Origin: Phaeodactylum tricornutum CCAP 1055/1
Lineage: Eukaryota; Bacillariophyta; Bacillariophyceae; Surirellales; Neidiaceae
Reading direction: 5' to 3'
Length of the DNA: 64,000 nucleotides
Assembly: GCF_000150955.2 (NCBI RefSeq)
Contig: NC_011672.1
Coordinates: 124,001 to 188,000, forward strand
The notes under the pieces were generated by a model. The model saw nothing but the letters and a program-made list of their open reading frames with translations, had not been told where the DNA came from and searched no databases. The translations under genes were made by a program, and so were the position numbers. Below, in pieces: positions 54,053 through 64,000 of the stretch (its first letter is position 1; every line of letters begins with the position of its first letter).

Positions 54053-56676
54053 CTATTCTAGATACAATATAACAACGCTCACATTATCCGAAGATCCCCT
54101 TTCGATGGCCATGGAGCAGATGGTCTTTGCTGCATCTCCTGCGCCTTTGCCCATGCCCCTCAAATTTGTCAAAATGAGGCACACCTCTTCGGTATCAATG
54201 ACTTCCCATAGTCCATCACTTGCAATTAAGCCGGACATTCCTGCTTCTGCTTGAATCACCGATATGTCTGGAGTATTGGCTATACCCTTTGAGGTTGCAA
54301 GAGGTCCCTCCAGGGAGCGGCTCACAGCGTATTCATATTCTCCCACCAACAGAAACCATTTAGAAAACCTACACTGAGGCAAACTGTAATCCTTGCCCAG
54401 CTTCCTTCCTTCCGACAGCCTTTCCATATCCATATCCGGCTTGTGATCGATTGTCTGGAAAATGGGAAGACCCTGTGAGTTCAGAATCACACCTCGAGAG
54501 TCACCGCAATTTAGCACAGCTATGTGACCCAGCTTTTTGTCCAATGCCATAATCGCTGCTGTAGTCCCAGCAACAGCATCTTCTGACCCCGTATTTGCGT
54601 TCAAAAATCCTTCCCTTGGGTCATAGTCTGCAACACATTCGTCACTAGACAAACAGTTTGCCCAGTAAGATTGAGACGTTGCTTCCCACGCCGCCGATAG
54701 CATTTCGCTTGTGCTCTTGCCCAGGTGTCGTAAAAGCTCGTCGGAGAAGTGAATCGGAAGCTCTGCTTGCACCAATTTGGATGCCGCCGTTCCCAGATGA
54801 CCGTCCATGACACCAGCTAGGAGCACAGACCGCTCTCTCGTGTCGTGAACTTCGTGTAGAATGAAAGCATCTTCCTGTGCGAATCTCTTCCCCCTACGGG
54901 ACCAAGCTCCTTGGTCCGCTACAATTATGGGGCCCTCCATTGAAGCAATGGGTAAATTATCGTTTGATCCAACAACGTTGGCTTTCCGATCGAAATGCAA
55001 AGTGACAAATTTGGCCTTCTTTGGTTGATCCTGAAGCTTCTCGTCAAAGGAATATGTAGGTATTAGACTGTTGTCAGAGATACCAAGAAGAGCATGAAAA
55101 TACCACCTACCATATTAATGGCCCTTTGGAATCCTCCTTCGGCTAATGGGAGCTCACCGACACCCTGTAAGCGATCTCCTACTTCAAAGATTCCCATAGA
55201 TTCGGCTTGCCCATCATGTATAATCCCCTGGACGTACACTTCTCCGGAAATAGCATCTTCCTTTATCTGGGTCCATCTTTTGGCGTCTACAATATTTTCT
55301 ATTTTGCTGGAGTCCGTGTCGGATTCTGCAAGCAACAGGCCTAAGGGCTCATTTCGGTCGAACGTTGCCACAAAGTGCAGAGGTCTTGAAGGTGGGATAA
55401 TGCAAAGATCGAGGGATTCCAAGACCTCCATCAAGTAAGAGCCGTCAACATCACGCAGAACTTGTCTATCCTTTACTCTGTGCCATTGATTTAGAGCGTC
55501 CTGGCTTGAGAGGCGAAACACAGGATCTTGATGAAGCATGGCCTGCAGTAGGTTCCAAAGACCAGGGCGTTCCTCTAAAATCTCAAGCGCATCTTCTAAA
55601 CCAGATGGGCGAACTTTACCTTGTAGTTCGGTTTGTAGCCACGCATCTAAATTAAAATTGGCCTTTTCCAACTGCTGACGAAATCCTGCATCTATGCGCT
55701 CATCCAGATACTGAAAAAGCAACTGGCAAAACAATAGTGCTACACTGAAGCAGTCAAACTTTTCAGGATCACGATTAGGATCAACAAAAAGTTCGGGGGC
55801 CGCGTATATTGGGCTCACAGCAACAGTCTCGCTTAGTCCAATATTACTTTTCAGCAAGCCAGCGGTTTCCATGTCAGCTGCAGACCCAAAATCCAGGAGA
55901 ATCAGACGACCCGATGCCACAAGCAAGTTTCCAGGTTTGATGTCACGGTGAACAACCTTGTTCGAATGCACAAAACACAGCACCTCCAAAAGCTGTTCCA
56001 GCACGATATCCAAAGTCTCAGTTAGAGATGCTACTTTCTCCCTCTTTGTTGATACGACTAAATGTTTTGAAAGAAGGGAAAGATGATTTTCCTTGTCATT
56101 TTGATAGGTGAGCCTGTCTTGCGCCATAATTTCGAGTAAGGATGACGCTGGTCTGCTGGATTTGGATGATAGTATAGGATCAAATAACATCCAGTTCCTT
56201 TTTTCCGAGTCCATACGCGACCCACGGAAATTTGGAATACCCTTAAAGCTTCCAAGTTTTTTAAAACAGTGCTCTTCCGTTCTCCAGTAGGAGCGGCAGC
56301 GGCCCTCCTTCTCATACAAGTCTTTTTCTCTAAAAGTCGGGTGCTGCTCTTGCAGCTCTCCCCTAGTCCACGCGCGTTTTCCAACGACCGTCGCACCATC
56401 GACATCGAGGAGGTGGACTGTACCGTATGATCCACTTCCAACAAAATCTCCAACAGAAACATGTTGAGATAAGCCCGTTGCACTGAAGAGCGTCAACGAT
56501 TGCAGCATTCTGCGCTCGACGCTAATGCACGACGGTGAATACCACTGAAAACTTTGGGAGACGATAGTTCGGTCATGACCGAAAAAGCGAGTGCGACCAA
56601 GGAATGCGAGGGTGGATCCAAATCTCGAAAGAACTACTTTGAAAAACAGAGAGACGATGACAGAAAGCCTTCTCAT
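54053..56676 (-). CDS. Protein kinase-PDZ-PP2C phosphatase fusion
   Basis: Exon 1 is 55111-56676 (ATG at 56676, 522 codons), the intron 55031-55110 (80 bp, donor GTAGGT, acceptor CTTCAG), exon 2 54053-55030; the phase-0 join gives 847 residues. The kinase (about 72-410) has VGDFVGSGSYGTVHLL, VVHRDIKPGNLL, LLDFGSAAD and APELF, so its catalytic residues are present. A PDZ-like domain follows (about 440-535; EPLGLLLAES, VYVQGIIHDGQAESMGIFEVGDRLQGV); its last strand, KFVTLHFDR, lies in exon 2, so the join completes the fold. The PP2C domain has SRRGKRFAQEDAF, GVMDGHLG, LNCGDSRGVI, LIASDGLWEV and GSSDNVSVVIL, with its metal-binding aspartates. The N-terminus (MRRLSVIVSLFFKVVLS then STLAFLGR) looks like a signal peptide with an ASAFAP-like site, so plastid location is possible. 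Opposing activities in one chain suggest a self-contained switch. Confidence 0.8.
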
Positions 56677-56913
56677 AGCATCAGTATTGAATTTCTCGAA
56701 GGCGAGCCCGTACAAGAAGCTTTGGAATGCTCGTGTGCGTGTAGTGAAGAAAATGTCTCCGTTACGGATAATGGCAAAGATATTGACAGTCAGGATGTGG
56801 TGACAGGAGGTTTACACTGTCAAAGTGAGATTTTACATGGGGGAATGAATGTTCAGCGACTGACAGCAAGACTGGGTAGACCGAATTTTCGTATAATTCC
56901 AATGAACGATAAG

Positions 56914-57757
56914 CAGGCCAAGCCGCCTTAAATTCGGATTTCCCGCAAATAACCGCAAATAGCTTATTTGCGGTACTCTTGGGAAAATTTGCGGTTATTT
57001 GCGGTATTTCTAACCCTATAGGGATATACTTAATAACATTTGTCACATTACTATCTTAGTGCGACTATATATTTAACTACTTGTTGTCAATGTTTTTCTT
57101 AGTTTTTTTGTGGAAGGTAGTTTACTCCGAAATGAGAGCTGAAAGGGCTTTCAGATGTTGATACTGTTTGCAATGCAGTAACCTTCAATCGATATCGAAC
57201 ATTGTGGCCCTGCAGGAAACTCATCTTGCTATTGGGAGACAACTTGCAGTTGGGAGACGGGCGGGATCCAGGACCGGCGGCGGGATCTGGGAGTGGAGGG
57301 GGACACCGGCAGTGGCAGCAATCAAGGCAGTTCTGGGAGCGGCAACAAAAAGGGCAGCAGCAAAGTCTTGGCCAAGGAAGACACCCACAGTGGCGAAGCT
57401 ACCCACAACGGATCCGATTGGTCCAACACGAACGTTGCGGCCAAACCTGTCCCAGAGCAAATGTCAACGCCAATCCGGGTGCCTGATAACAACAAAACCG
57501 CCAAACACAACGGAATCCACTGCAAGCGCAGGTTGACTGAAAGAGAAGAAGAGCCCTCCCTACACGGTTCAAACAAGCTGTGTTGGAGCGAGATTGTGTA
57601 GATTTTGTACGGTCTCTACGAGAATTCCACTAATGTTGGTTTTAGGAAAATCAGTCTTGTTTGCTGTTTTCAGTCTTATTTGCGGTTTTTCCAGAATCTT
57701 ATTTGCGGTTATTTCCGGGGTCTAGAGGCCCAAAATTCCACATTTTAAGGCGGCCTG
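56914..57757. mobile_element. Non-autonomous hAT-like DNA transposon
   Basis: An 844-bp element bounded by an exact 8-bp target duplication, ACGATAAG, at 56906-56913 and 57758-57765. The ends are inverted: left CAGGCCAAGCCGCCTTAAA, right (reverse complement) CAGGCCGCCTTAAAA, equal except for a 5-bp indel. Near both ends are repeated TTTGCGGT / ACCGCAAA units: four at the left (56943-57005) and at least two at the right (57677-57715), the subterminal arrays typical of hAT transposase binding. An 8-bp duplication and a CAG-initial inverted repeat fit the hAT superfamily. The GC-rich interior has no transposase frame, so the copy needs a helper. It sits about 240 bp upstream of the kinase-phosphatase start codon and 75 bp beyond the 3' end of the next gene. 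Perfect target duplications suggest a recent insertion. Confidence 0.85.
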
Positions 57758-57832
57758 ACGATAAGCCTTCTCGTAAATTTATGTTTACATTTAACACGGT
57801 ATCATTAGTTATCTCACATTCCCTTATTTGCT

Positions 57833-60518
57833 CTAGTCCAAATCTTCTGTGAAGTCAATATTAATTCCTGCATCCATGTCACCAGAGTAGCGCTCCGATT
57901 TGTTTTCGTCATCCTTGTCGACTTGCTGACAAGAAGAATGCTCACCTCCAGGTGTGCCGTCAATATCTCTAAGCAAAACTGGCACAGTATGCCCAATTTT
58001 CCCTGTCTTAGTTGTCTTCATACGCGATTTGGCCATTTGCAAAATTAGCGCCCTCCTCAAGGACCGGTCCTGAATATCGGTATCCTCTGTCCACGAAGAG
58101 CTCTCGGAGATGGCCGACGACATTTCCGATTCCCACGTCCCTCCACTCACTCCATGCCTTTCCGGGGGTACCACATCATCCCATGAAGCGTGAGGCTCCT
58201 GCTCCGCTGCAACCCTGAATTCCATTTGCCCTCGTTGGTGGAGATGAATCTGGCGGTTTGTACTAAGCATTTCTTCTGTATTGTGGAATGAGCGTGAGGA
58301 TTCCGCCCCATTTTGACTTTCCAAAGATCGAAATGGCAGTGCCCCGCTTTCAACCCGCGACAGTGGCGAACTTCGGTCGTGTGACACCTGAGCGTAACCC
58401 TGGCCGTTCTGCTGGTAGTATTTGTCATTTTGAGCATATTGTTCTTGTTTGTGATGACCGCACGATAATTTACGGTCGCTATCGGTACCGTCGTAGTTTT
58501 GGTCTCTTACCTCAGGATAGAGGTCATTGCTTTGATCAAAACTCGGGTCCTCCTCCACTATGAATTCGTTGTACTGGTATGACAGACCGGCGTGATCCTT
58601 CCTAAGACTTGGAGGCTCGTCCTCCGGCGGGTCCAGCCGATGGTTCCGTGGTCGCTGCGAGGTATCTATGTGAACAGCCCCTTGTGCGTTCATGGCTTCG
58701 TCCACGGGCACATTCGAGATTTCACACGTAGCGCGAGTCGAAAAAGTTTGCTGCGCTAGCGATGATTCGTATACGTCAAATGGCGGGTCTTCCTGTGGAT
58801 AGTTAATTTCCATGCTGCGATCGACATCTGTGGTGTTGTTGGATCTTCCTTCCTGACCGGTAAATCGAGCCTGCGACGATCCTACCATAAACTGGGCCAT
58901 TTGCGGTTGGTGAACAATGGGCGCCGACTGCACGCCAACGGCGCGTTCATAGTCCTGTGCCTTACGCAAAGCCTGCTGCCGAGCGGATAGAAAGTGCGGG
59001 GGCAAGACCTTAGTCCAAGACAATGGCTGCAAGATGTATTGCGGTCTGTGTGTTATGCAGGTTGTGTAAGGCGCTGAACCAAAGACTCCAATTTATTGTA
59101 TTTCCGCGACATAATTGACTTACAATGCCCGACAAGGTCCCAGGTGGTAGAGCTGCAAATCGGCGAAATCGCGCTCAGTCAAATCGTACACAGAATCTAC
59201 TTCGTCAACGGCCGCGACACTCTTGAGGCCGCCAAGTTCCGCTTCTTGATCCAGTTTATAGAGCTCAGAAGGAGTCAAAGAAGGACTCAGAAATGCCAGC
59301 ATATAAATATAGCCGCCATCTAATTCCGCCTCGTAGTAAACGTTTTCGTCAGTATTAATCGGTCCGCCAGAAAAGAAACAAAATTTGTCCACCAGCGTCC
59401 ATTGGTCAGGGTCTTGGATAAGACTGGGTGGCGCACTGTCACAGGTGGTGGGGTAGTCAGTCTCCAGCAAGACCAAAGTATCCCGCGTCAGAGGTTCCAC
59501 ATCCATCGGGCGAACCAAACCGACGGCTGCGGCTAAAAGGAAATAGTAACCGCCTGAAGGGTGAAGACGCAGTTTCGAATCTTCAACAAAAAAAGGTAGG
59601 AGAATGGTAAGCGGACGCGTAGATGTCTTGGAAGAACAAAATGCTTTAACAATACTTTCTTTACTTACGGAAAAAGGGGATTCCGTCTGGAATGGGCTTG
59701 TTTGAAAAGTGACAGTATTTGCTGATACGCCGCCACCCACTACTCAGCAAGAGCTCGTCAGGTAAGCGAGAAAACTGAGTCGGGAATGTCTGCTCTACCC
59801 TTCGCAAATCTTCGTCGCAGATAGTGGGACAGCCTTTGAGTTTCATGGCTGCCGCCAGCATAAGAACGACATCGCCTGTAAGTGTGAGGCCTTCGTAGTG
59901 TTGCGACGTTTTGGCAATCCCAGCTTTGGTAAAATAACAACGCTTGGCAAAGGCCGAAGCTAAGGGTGTCGGCACCGAAGAGGGGTGCTTGATGTGCTCT
60001 GGATGAGCTTGGCTGTCGTAATTGCACGAAGATGAGGTTGGTAGCACTTGTTGGCGGCGACTCGAACTGTTGCCTTGTGAGTCCTTTAGTAGTGATTGTA
60101 TATCCGTCATGCTAGTGTCCTCGCAATCGCTCTCTCCGTACGATATGGTTCCTGAGGAGGTATCGTCTTTTTTTCGAGAAGTTGACCGTCCAGAACGAGA
60201 ATAAGGAAAATTGTCATGACTAATATCGTCCTCGCTAATAGTTCGCGAGGCGTCTACTTCCGAATTGAAGCTATCGTTGCGACGGTACTTACGTTCGTTC
60301 TTGTCGAGATACGAGCCACAAACTGAGTCGATCAGTTGTGCTGCGGGGTGATCATGGTCTTCCAGTTTTTTTAAGCCACTCTGCACTGAAGCCTGCAGGT
60401 CGCGAACTGATTCACTGACAACTTTTTGCGCCAGTGCAGCAACATCGTCTTCGTCGTGTTGGCCACTGCTGTTACGCTTCTTTCTCGAGCTGCTACCCGA
60501 ACTGGGGGAGTTCCCCAT
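57833..60518 (-). CDS. Myristoylated(?) protein with repeated CxFSG modules (paralogue A)
   Basis: Three exons: 59669-60518, 59124-59580 and 57833-59045. Introns are 59581-59668 (88 bp, GTAAGT..TTGAAG) and 59046-59123 (78 bp, GTAAGT..ACACAG); phases agree at both joins, giving 839 residues. MGNSPSS is a good N-myristoylation site (G2, S6). Between about residues 195 and 430 are three similar units of 65-90 residues: one starts KRCYFTKAG, the next SKYCHFSNKPIPDGIPFF with LRLHPSGGYYFLLAAAVGL, the third DKFCFFSGGPINTDE with ELDGGYIYMLAFL. Each opens [KR]-x0-1-[FYC]-C-x-F-[ST], then Pro-Ile, then a hydrophobic helix, and the first two end in a Trp. The remaining 400 residues are Gln/Ser/Glu-rich and disordered. 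I know no family. The ATG at 60518 replaces a non-ATG upstream frame. The neighbour at 61563-63398 carries the same module. Confidence 0.75.
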
Positions 60519-61562
60519 GGTCCTGGTCACGGGGGCGAATACGTTTCAATCTAGCTAGCAACCGTAAACACGGAAGATTCTCTCCGCAGGATTAGTAAAA
60601 CGTGACCGCTTCAAGCTGGTGACTTCAAGGAATGAGGCCTTTGAGAACGCGAGGAAGCGCAGGAAAGTGGCCCTAGCAGAAGCCTCTATATCGCGCAAAC
60701 GATGTCACCGCCAAGGACTTTTAGTGCCTTGTGAGCAAAATTACACGTTCTTAGACAGTCGTTTACAAGGATGCCGTAAAGACTGCGGTGAGCGCTTCCA
60801 ATGACTGCAATGGATCAGGAAGCCACTAGATGAATAAGCATTGTCAACAACAAACAGCGGCTCCTCGCTTGCCTGCCTGCCTTGTCTGCATGCCAAATCT
60901 GTCCAGCTGCAAGAATAATTACAGTCGTCAACGGTCTAAATTTCCATTTAAGCTGTTTAGCACTGAGACTCTTCTTTCCTCAAAGATTAATAAATAATCA
61001 AACGTCAACGCCGCGCCGGGTCAATTTTCCTCGTAGATATTATTTCAAATTTTATATCCTTCGACTATTTTTGCAGAGCGTTCCTTTCATGAGAGCACGG
61101 AGGAATAACTAATGCAAAATGTATCTGTAAATGCAAATTAGATGGCTTCGTAAGGCGTAGTATTTACAGTTATCTCAGACAAATATGGGAGCCCAAGCGC
61201 ACGCCCTCCTGGAATGTGACTGTTTTCATGATAATGCTAGAAAGTCTCGTGACACCAATTGGAGCGAGCGACCTACCTACCTACCTACCATTTTGTTGGC
61301 TGTTATCGTTCAATCAAGACAACTTAGCATCTCCCGGGATGATACCTATTCTAAGGAGATAAATCGATTTCGATCTGTGTCTTGCGGTTGGGGTGGTACA
61401 TAAAGCGGTTGTTGATTTGTACTGGGTTTGTCTCCATTGTCATCTACACTACCTTGTCAAAAAGGGAGTGTAAACAGATTAGCGTACATAGATTAATTCA
61501 ACATTTGGTTGTGATTCCAGAAAGAAAGATCCAAATCAGTCTTCTCAATCCAGGGAGTACCG
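60519..61562. other. Intergenic region between the CxFSG paralogues
   Basis: About 1.04 kb. It contains a TTTACAGTTA motif (61163-61172) and a (CTAC)n run near 61270-61288. No gene was seen. It must include the promoter of paralogue A and the 3' region of paralogue B. Confidence 0.45.
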
Positions 61563-63398
61563 TTAAACTTCTGGAGCCACCCTTTCCCATGATGACCTCT
61601 GAAAGAGACGGTCGTCGAGCTTTTTACATTGCACCGAATAATGCCTGCGCAGGTAAGAGAAGGCTTTTGTGTTCGGTAAAGTCAGAATATCTGCGGAGGC
61701 CCCATTGACGGCTTCCATCACTTCATAGCTCAGCACAATCTCCTCGCCGTACGTTGATTCCGCCAATTTATTAGATACTTTGTAGTGCATTTCCCCGTCG
61801 GCAATCGGTAAACCGGAAAAGAAGCAAAACTTGACGTAAAGATTCCATCGGGATGCTTCTCGAACTTGCACTGGCAGCGTTTCGAATTGTTCCGGATAGT
61901 TATACTTAATTTGGAGCAATAAACGTTCGTTGGCTTCTGGTAGAACGGTAAGTAAAAAGTCCCTATCCAGCCGCCAATTGGGATCCAGGTCACCATCCAC
62001 GCTCAAACTTATATCATCCAAACTAAATTTTGATAGAGACTTGCTGCCCGCCGTCTGGGACGCAACGCTAGAAACGCCTGTGCTGTCATGTTTGACCCGG
62101 GATAATGGATTCTGGTAACTCGGGGGCATATGGTAACAGCCGTTATCCGATGAAGAACCCGCATTGGATTTTGAAGCGGTGGGCGAGTGGTGCATAGTAG
62201 TCGTGAAGGCGGAAAGACCTTTACCGGACGAGCCTACTTTGGTCGAAGCACTGCGGCCTCGCTTAAGGATAGTGTCGTTATCGGGTAGACCAATAGCAGA
62301 TGGTAGACAAAAGACGACTAGGGTGCGTAGGCCTTGTAAGACAGTTCCCGCATAGAACGGCGTATCGCCCAGAATTAACTTTCCCGAAAAGTAGCAACGG
62401 CGATTCCCACCTCGTGACGATTTGTGCTGGTGTTTTCCTACCGCGTAATAGGCCATGCGGCGGTTATCGGGAAGATTTGATTGAGAAGCTTCGTAGCCAC
62501 CATATGAAGATCGCATCGTAAGCTCGGAAATTGTACGATCAAGATTTTTCGGTTCGAGATCCTTCCATTTGAATTCGCTGACCAGCGCCATCTTTCCCAC
62601 TTTACACGAGGCAACCTCTCTTGCCGTTACGGAATTAGAGAGTGATGTATTTCTGGCTTTGCAAGTGCCCTTATCGCCGATATCCGAAGCATCAGCTTTT
62701 TTCTGCCTGTGCTGATGCCTTACTTTTCGTCGATCGGCAGCGGTCCCAGTGCTCTCATCGGACTGTTGGTGCTCCGAGCATATGGTAGCCCAGTCGGCAT
62801 GGTTTCTGGGACAAGCAGGATTTGCCCCCCTAGGCGGCGTCATCCTGGAAACCCCTACAACTGAGATGTCGTCATCAAAGTCATCGTCGGCTCTTGAAGA
62901 GGCATACCAGGGAGTACAAGCGTCGCCCACATAGTCGGTGAGCACGTCAATGTTGCAACGCAAGGTTGGTGATACGATGCCATTGGCTCTCTCCCACAGC
63001 TTGCCCGTGTGTGATTCAGACTCGGTGGTCTGTCGACGGGATTCTGACGCCTTTCTGAAATAGCCCTGGTTGGGATTAGTGTTTCCGGAGTCGCCCCCTC
63101 CCGAGGCTGGCTCCGTTCCGTAGATCAAAATAGGAGAGTTCGGTTGCGAATTCGTCCTGATGTTAGGGTTCCTTTTGGCGCCCCACGGTGTCCGAAGGAG
63201 ATCGTCTCTTTCTCCATCGGAATCACTTTCAAGGGAATGGGAACGTCCCCATTTCGTGGTAGTCTTCGGGTTTGGTGAGGGCTGCCTCCGCTGAGGTGAA
63301 GCATCCTCGTCTTCCTGGGGGTTCACTCCATCGTCTACAACATTTTTTGTCCCACAAGGTGGATCCATATCAGGCCAGGGCAAAGCAGCCAACGACAT
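61563..63398 (-). CDS. Protein with CxFSG modules (paralogue B)
   Basis: Protein of 611 residues, single exon, from the ATG at 63398. An upstream frame to 63422 lacks an ATG. The first 300 residues are disordered and Ser/Asp/Arg-rich. One module begins about residue 330: RRCYFSGKLILGDTPFY then VLQGLRTLVVFCLPSAIGLP. A second begins about residue 540 after a helical lead-in (YPEQFETLPVQVREASRW): YVKFCFFSGLPIADGEMHY followed by YGEEIVLSYEVMEAVNG. These align by eye with the units of paralogue A, including the tryptophan just before the lysine-Cys-Phe-Ser core. It has no N-terminal MGxxxS, so it is not expected to be myristoylated, unlike its neighbour. No targeting signal, membrane segment or known catalytic motif. 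Same strand and adjacent, so probably an old tandem duplicate. Function unknown. Confidence 0.75.
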   Translation of the reverse strand: MSLAALPWPDMDPPCGTKNVVDDGVNPQEDEDASPQRRQPSPNPKTTTKWGRSHSLESDSDGERDDLLRTPWGAKRNPNIRTNSQPNSPILIYGTEPASGGGDSGNTNPNQGYFRKASESRRQTTESESHTGKLWERANGIVSPTLRCNIDVLTDYVGDACTPWYASSRADDDFDDDISVVGVSRMTPPRGANPACPRNHADWATICSEHQQSDESTGTAADRRKVRHQHRQKKADASDIGDKGTCKARNTSLSNSVTAREVASCKVGKMALVSEFKWKDLEPKNLDRTISELTMRSSYGGYEASQSNLPDNRRMAYYAVGKHQHKSSRGGNRRCYFSGKLILGDTPFYAGTVLQGLRTLVVFCLPSAIGLPDNDTILKRGRSASTKVGSSGKGLSAFTTTMHHSPTASKSNAGSSSDNGCYHMPPSYQNPLSRVKHDSTGVSSVASQTAGSKSLSKFSLDDISLSVDGDLDPNWRLDRDFLLTVLPEANERLLLQIKYNYPEQFETLPVQVREASRWNLYVKFCFFSGLPIADGEMHYKVSNKLAESTYGEEIVLSYEVMEAVNGASADILTLPNTKAFSYLRRHYSVQCKKLDDRLFQRSSWERVAPEV

Positions 63399-64000
63399 TT
63401 TTTTCGCGTTCTGGCTCGTCAAATGACGAATGGGCTCAATGCGAGGTCCAGCTCGATTGTTTGCAATAAAGAGCGATTGGATTCCTGATACCTGTCGGTA
63501 CTATGGATGTTCGAAAGTGCGTGCCACGATATGGTACTATTTCAATCGTTGGTGGTTCTGGAAGGTCCTATGTAACGACTCTTTCACTTTTCTTCGCCAG
63601 CTTCCAAGCCAATTGTATTTTCTGTAATCGTAAGGAAAAGGCCTACAAAAAGACATGCAGTTTGCATTTCAGACACTTCGTCTGAGAAGGATTTGGGAGG
63701 GTGCAGCTCACGACCCTTGACGACCCTTTCAGCTTTCCTCTTATATTCATGTGACCTACTGCCACAACAGGAAAGAAGCACGGGTTAGCTTTCGCCCAAC
63801 GCAATGAAATTTTGGAGCTCCAGAAATTATACGGTCAGGCGTGGTTATTGAAGAACCCGAGCTTAAATGGTACGAACTAAAAATTCGGAAGTACGTTATA
63901 TGACCTGTTCCAACGCATAGAGGCCGAAAATAGAGACATCCCGCTTTTGACACTTGTAGTAACCCTAGCTTTGTCGGCGACTCATTTTGCCAGAATCGAA
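63399..64000. other. Region upstream of paralogue B, window end
   Basis: About 600 bp. Short frames on both strands (for example 63503-63685 on the plus strand, beginning MDVRKCVPRYGTISIVGGSG) might be the first exon of a divergent gene running past the window, but there is no domain support. Confidence 0.35.

Noticed and set aside
56554-56931. Plus-strand frame of 125 codons
   Set aside because: It overlaps the first exon of the kinase-phosphatase gene on the other strand and runs into the transposon end.
57168-57601. Small frames inside the hAT-like element
   Set aside because: Gly/Ser/Gln/Lys-rich repeats from GC-rich DNA, with no transposase motifs.
1-64000. tRNA, rRNA, CRISPR arrays and LTR retroelements
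   Set aside because: No T-loop/A-box B-box pattern, rRNA core, regularly spaced repeats or paired long terminal repeats with polyprotein motifs were found by eye.

Overview
This looks like nuclear DNA of a pennate diatom, most plausibly Phaeodactylum tricornutum or a close relative. Supporting signs are dense genes on both strands, intergenic gaps mostly under 1.5 kb, introns of about 80-260 bp with GT(A/G)AGT-like donors, three proteins with the DUF6824 domain that is expanded in diatoms, a CP12-type Calvin-cycle protein with a signal peptide and an ASAFAP-like cleavage site, and typical eukaryotic genes (eL34, eL36, eIF4G) beside plastid-type ones (BFN/UVR protein, RsuA-type pseudouridine synthase, AMT). 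No rRNA, tRNA, CRISPR array or operon is visible. The species name is an inference.

Layout. 1-5 kb: two same-strand DUF6824 paralogues. 5.5-10.6 kb: a METTL18/Hpm1-like histidine methyltransferase divergent from a von Willebrand A protein ending in a CaaX box, then a membrane-anchored carnosine-N-methyltransferase-like protein. 10.7-12.5 kb: divergent ribosomal protein genes eL36 (two exons) and eL34. 12.7-17.1 kb: the E2 subunit of branched-chain 2-oxoacid dehydrogenase, divergent from a protein with an AMSH/USP8-type dimerisation domain. 17.7-22.4 kb: an unknown two-exon gene, a TspO-like membrane protein and an uncharacterised stramenopile-type protein. 23.9-28.3 kb: a double-module CP12-like protein divergent from an MFS transporter. 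28.9-32.7 kb: eIF4G convergent with a BFN+UVR protein. 33.4-37.6 kb: two type II membrane carbohydrate-active proteins in tandem (GT92-like, and a beta-propeller protein). 38.0-45.6 kb: a HEI10-like RING protein, a third DUF6824 protein, a zinc-ribbon protein and an RsuA-family pseudouridine synthase. 46.7-53.2 kb: a 2OG-Fe(II) oxygenase, an AMT ammonium transporter and a DUF1275 membrane protein. 54.1-56.7 kb: a kinase-PDZ-PP2C fusion. 56.9-57.8 kb: a non-autonomous hAT-like transposon. 57.8-63.4 kb: two tandem paralogues built on a repeated Cys-x-Phe-Ser-Gly module that I do not recognise.

Most striking are the kinase-PDZ-PP2C fusion, whose splice junction falls inside the PDZ domain; the tandem pair with the repeated CxFSG..PIxDG module; the duplicated CP12 module; the meiotic-type HEI10 homologue with an all-cysteine RING; the intact-ended hAT-like element with an 8-bp target duplication; and a short motif (TTTACAGTTA / TCACAGTCA, either strand) that recurs far more often than chance, nearly always between genes. 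Exon joins were worked out by hand from GT/AG sites and reading-frame phase, with no transcript evidence.
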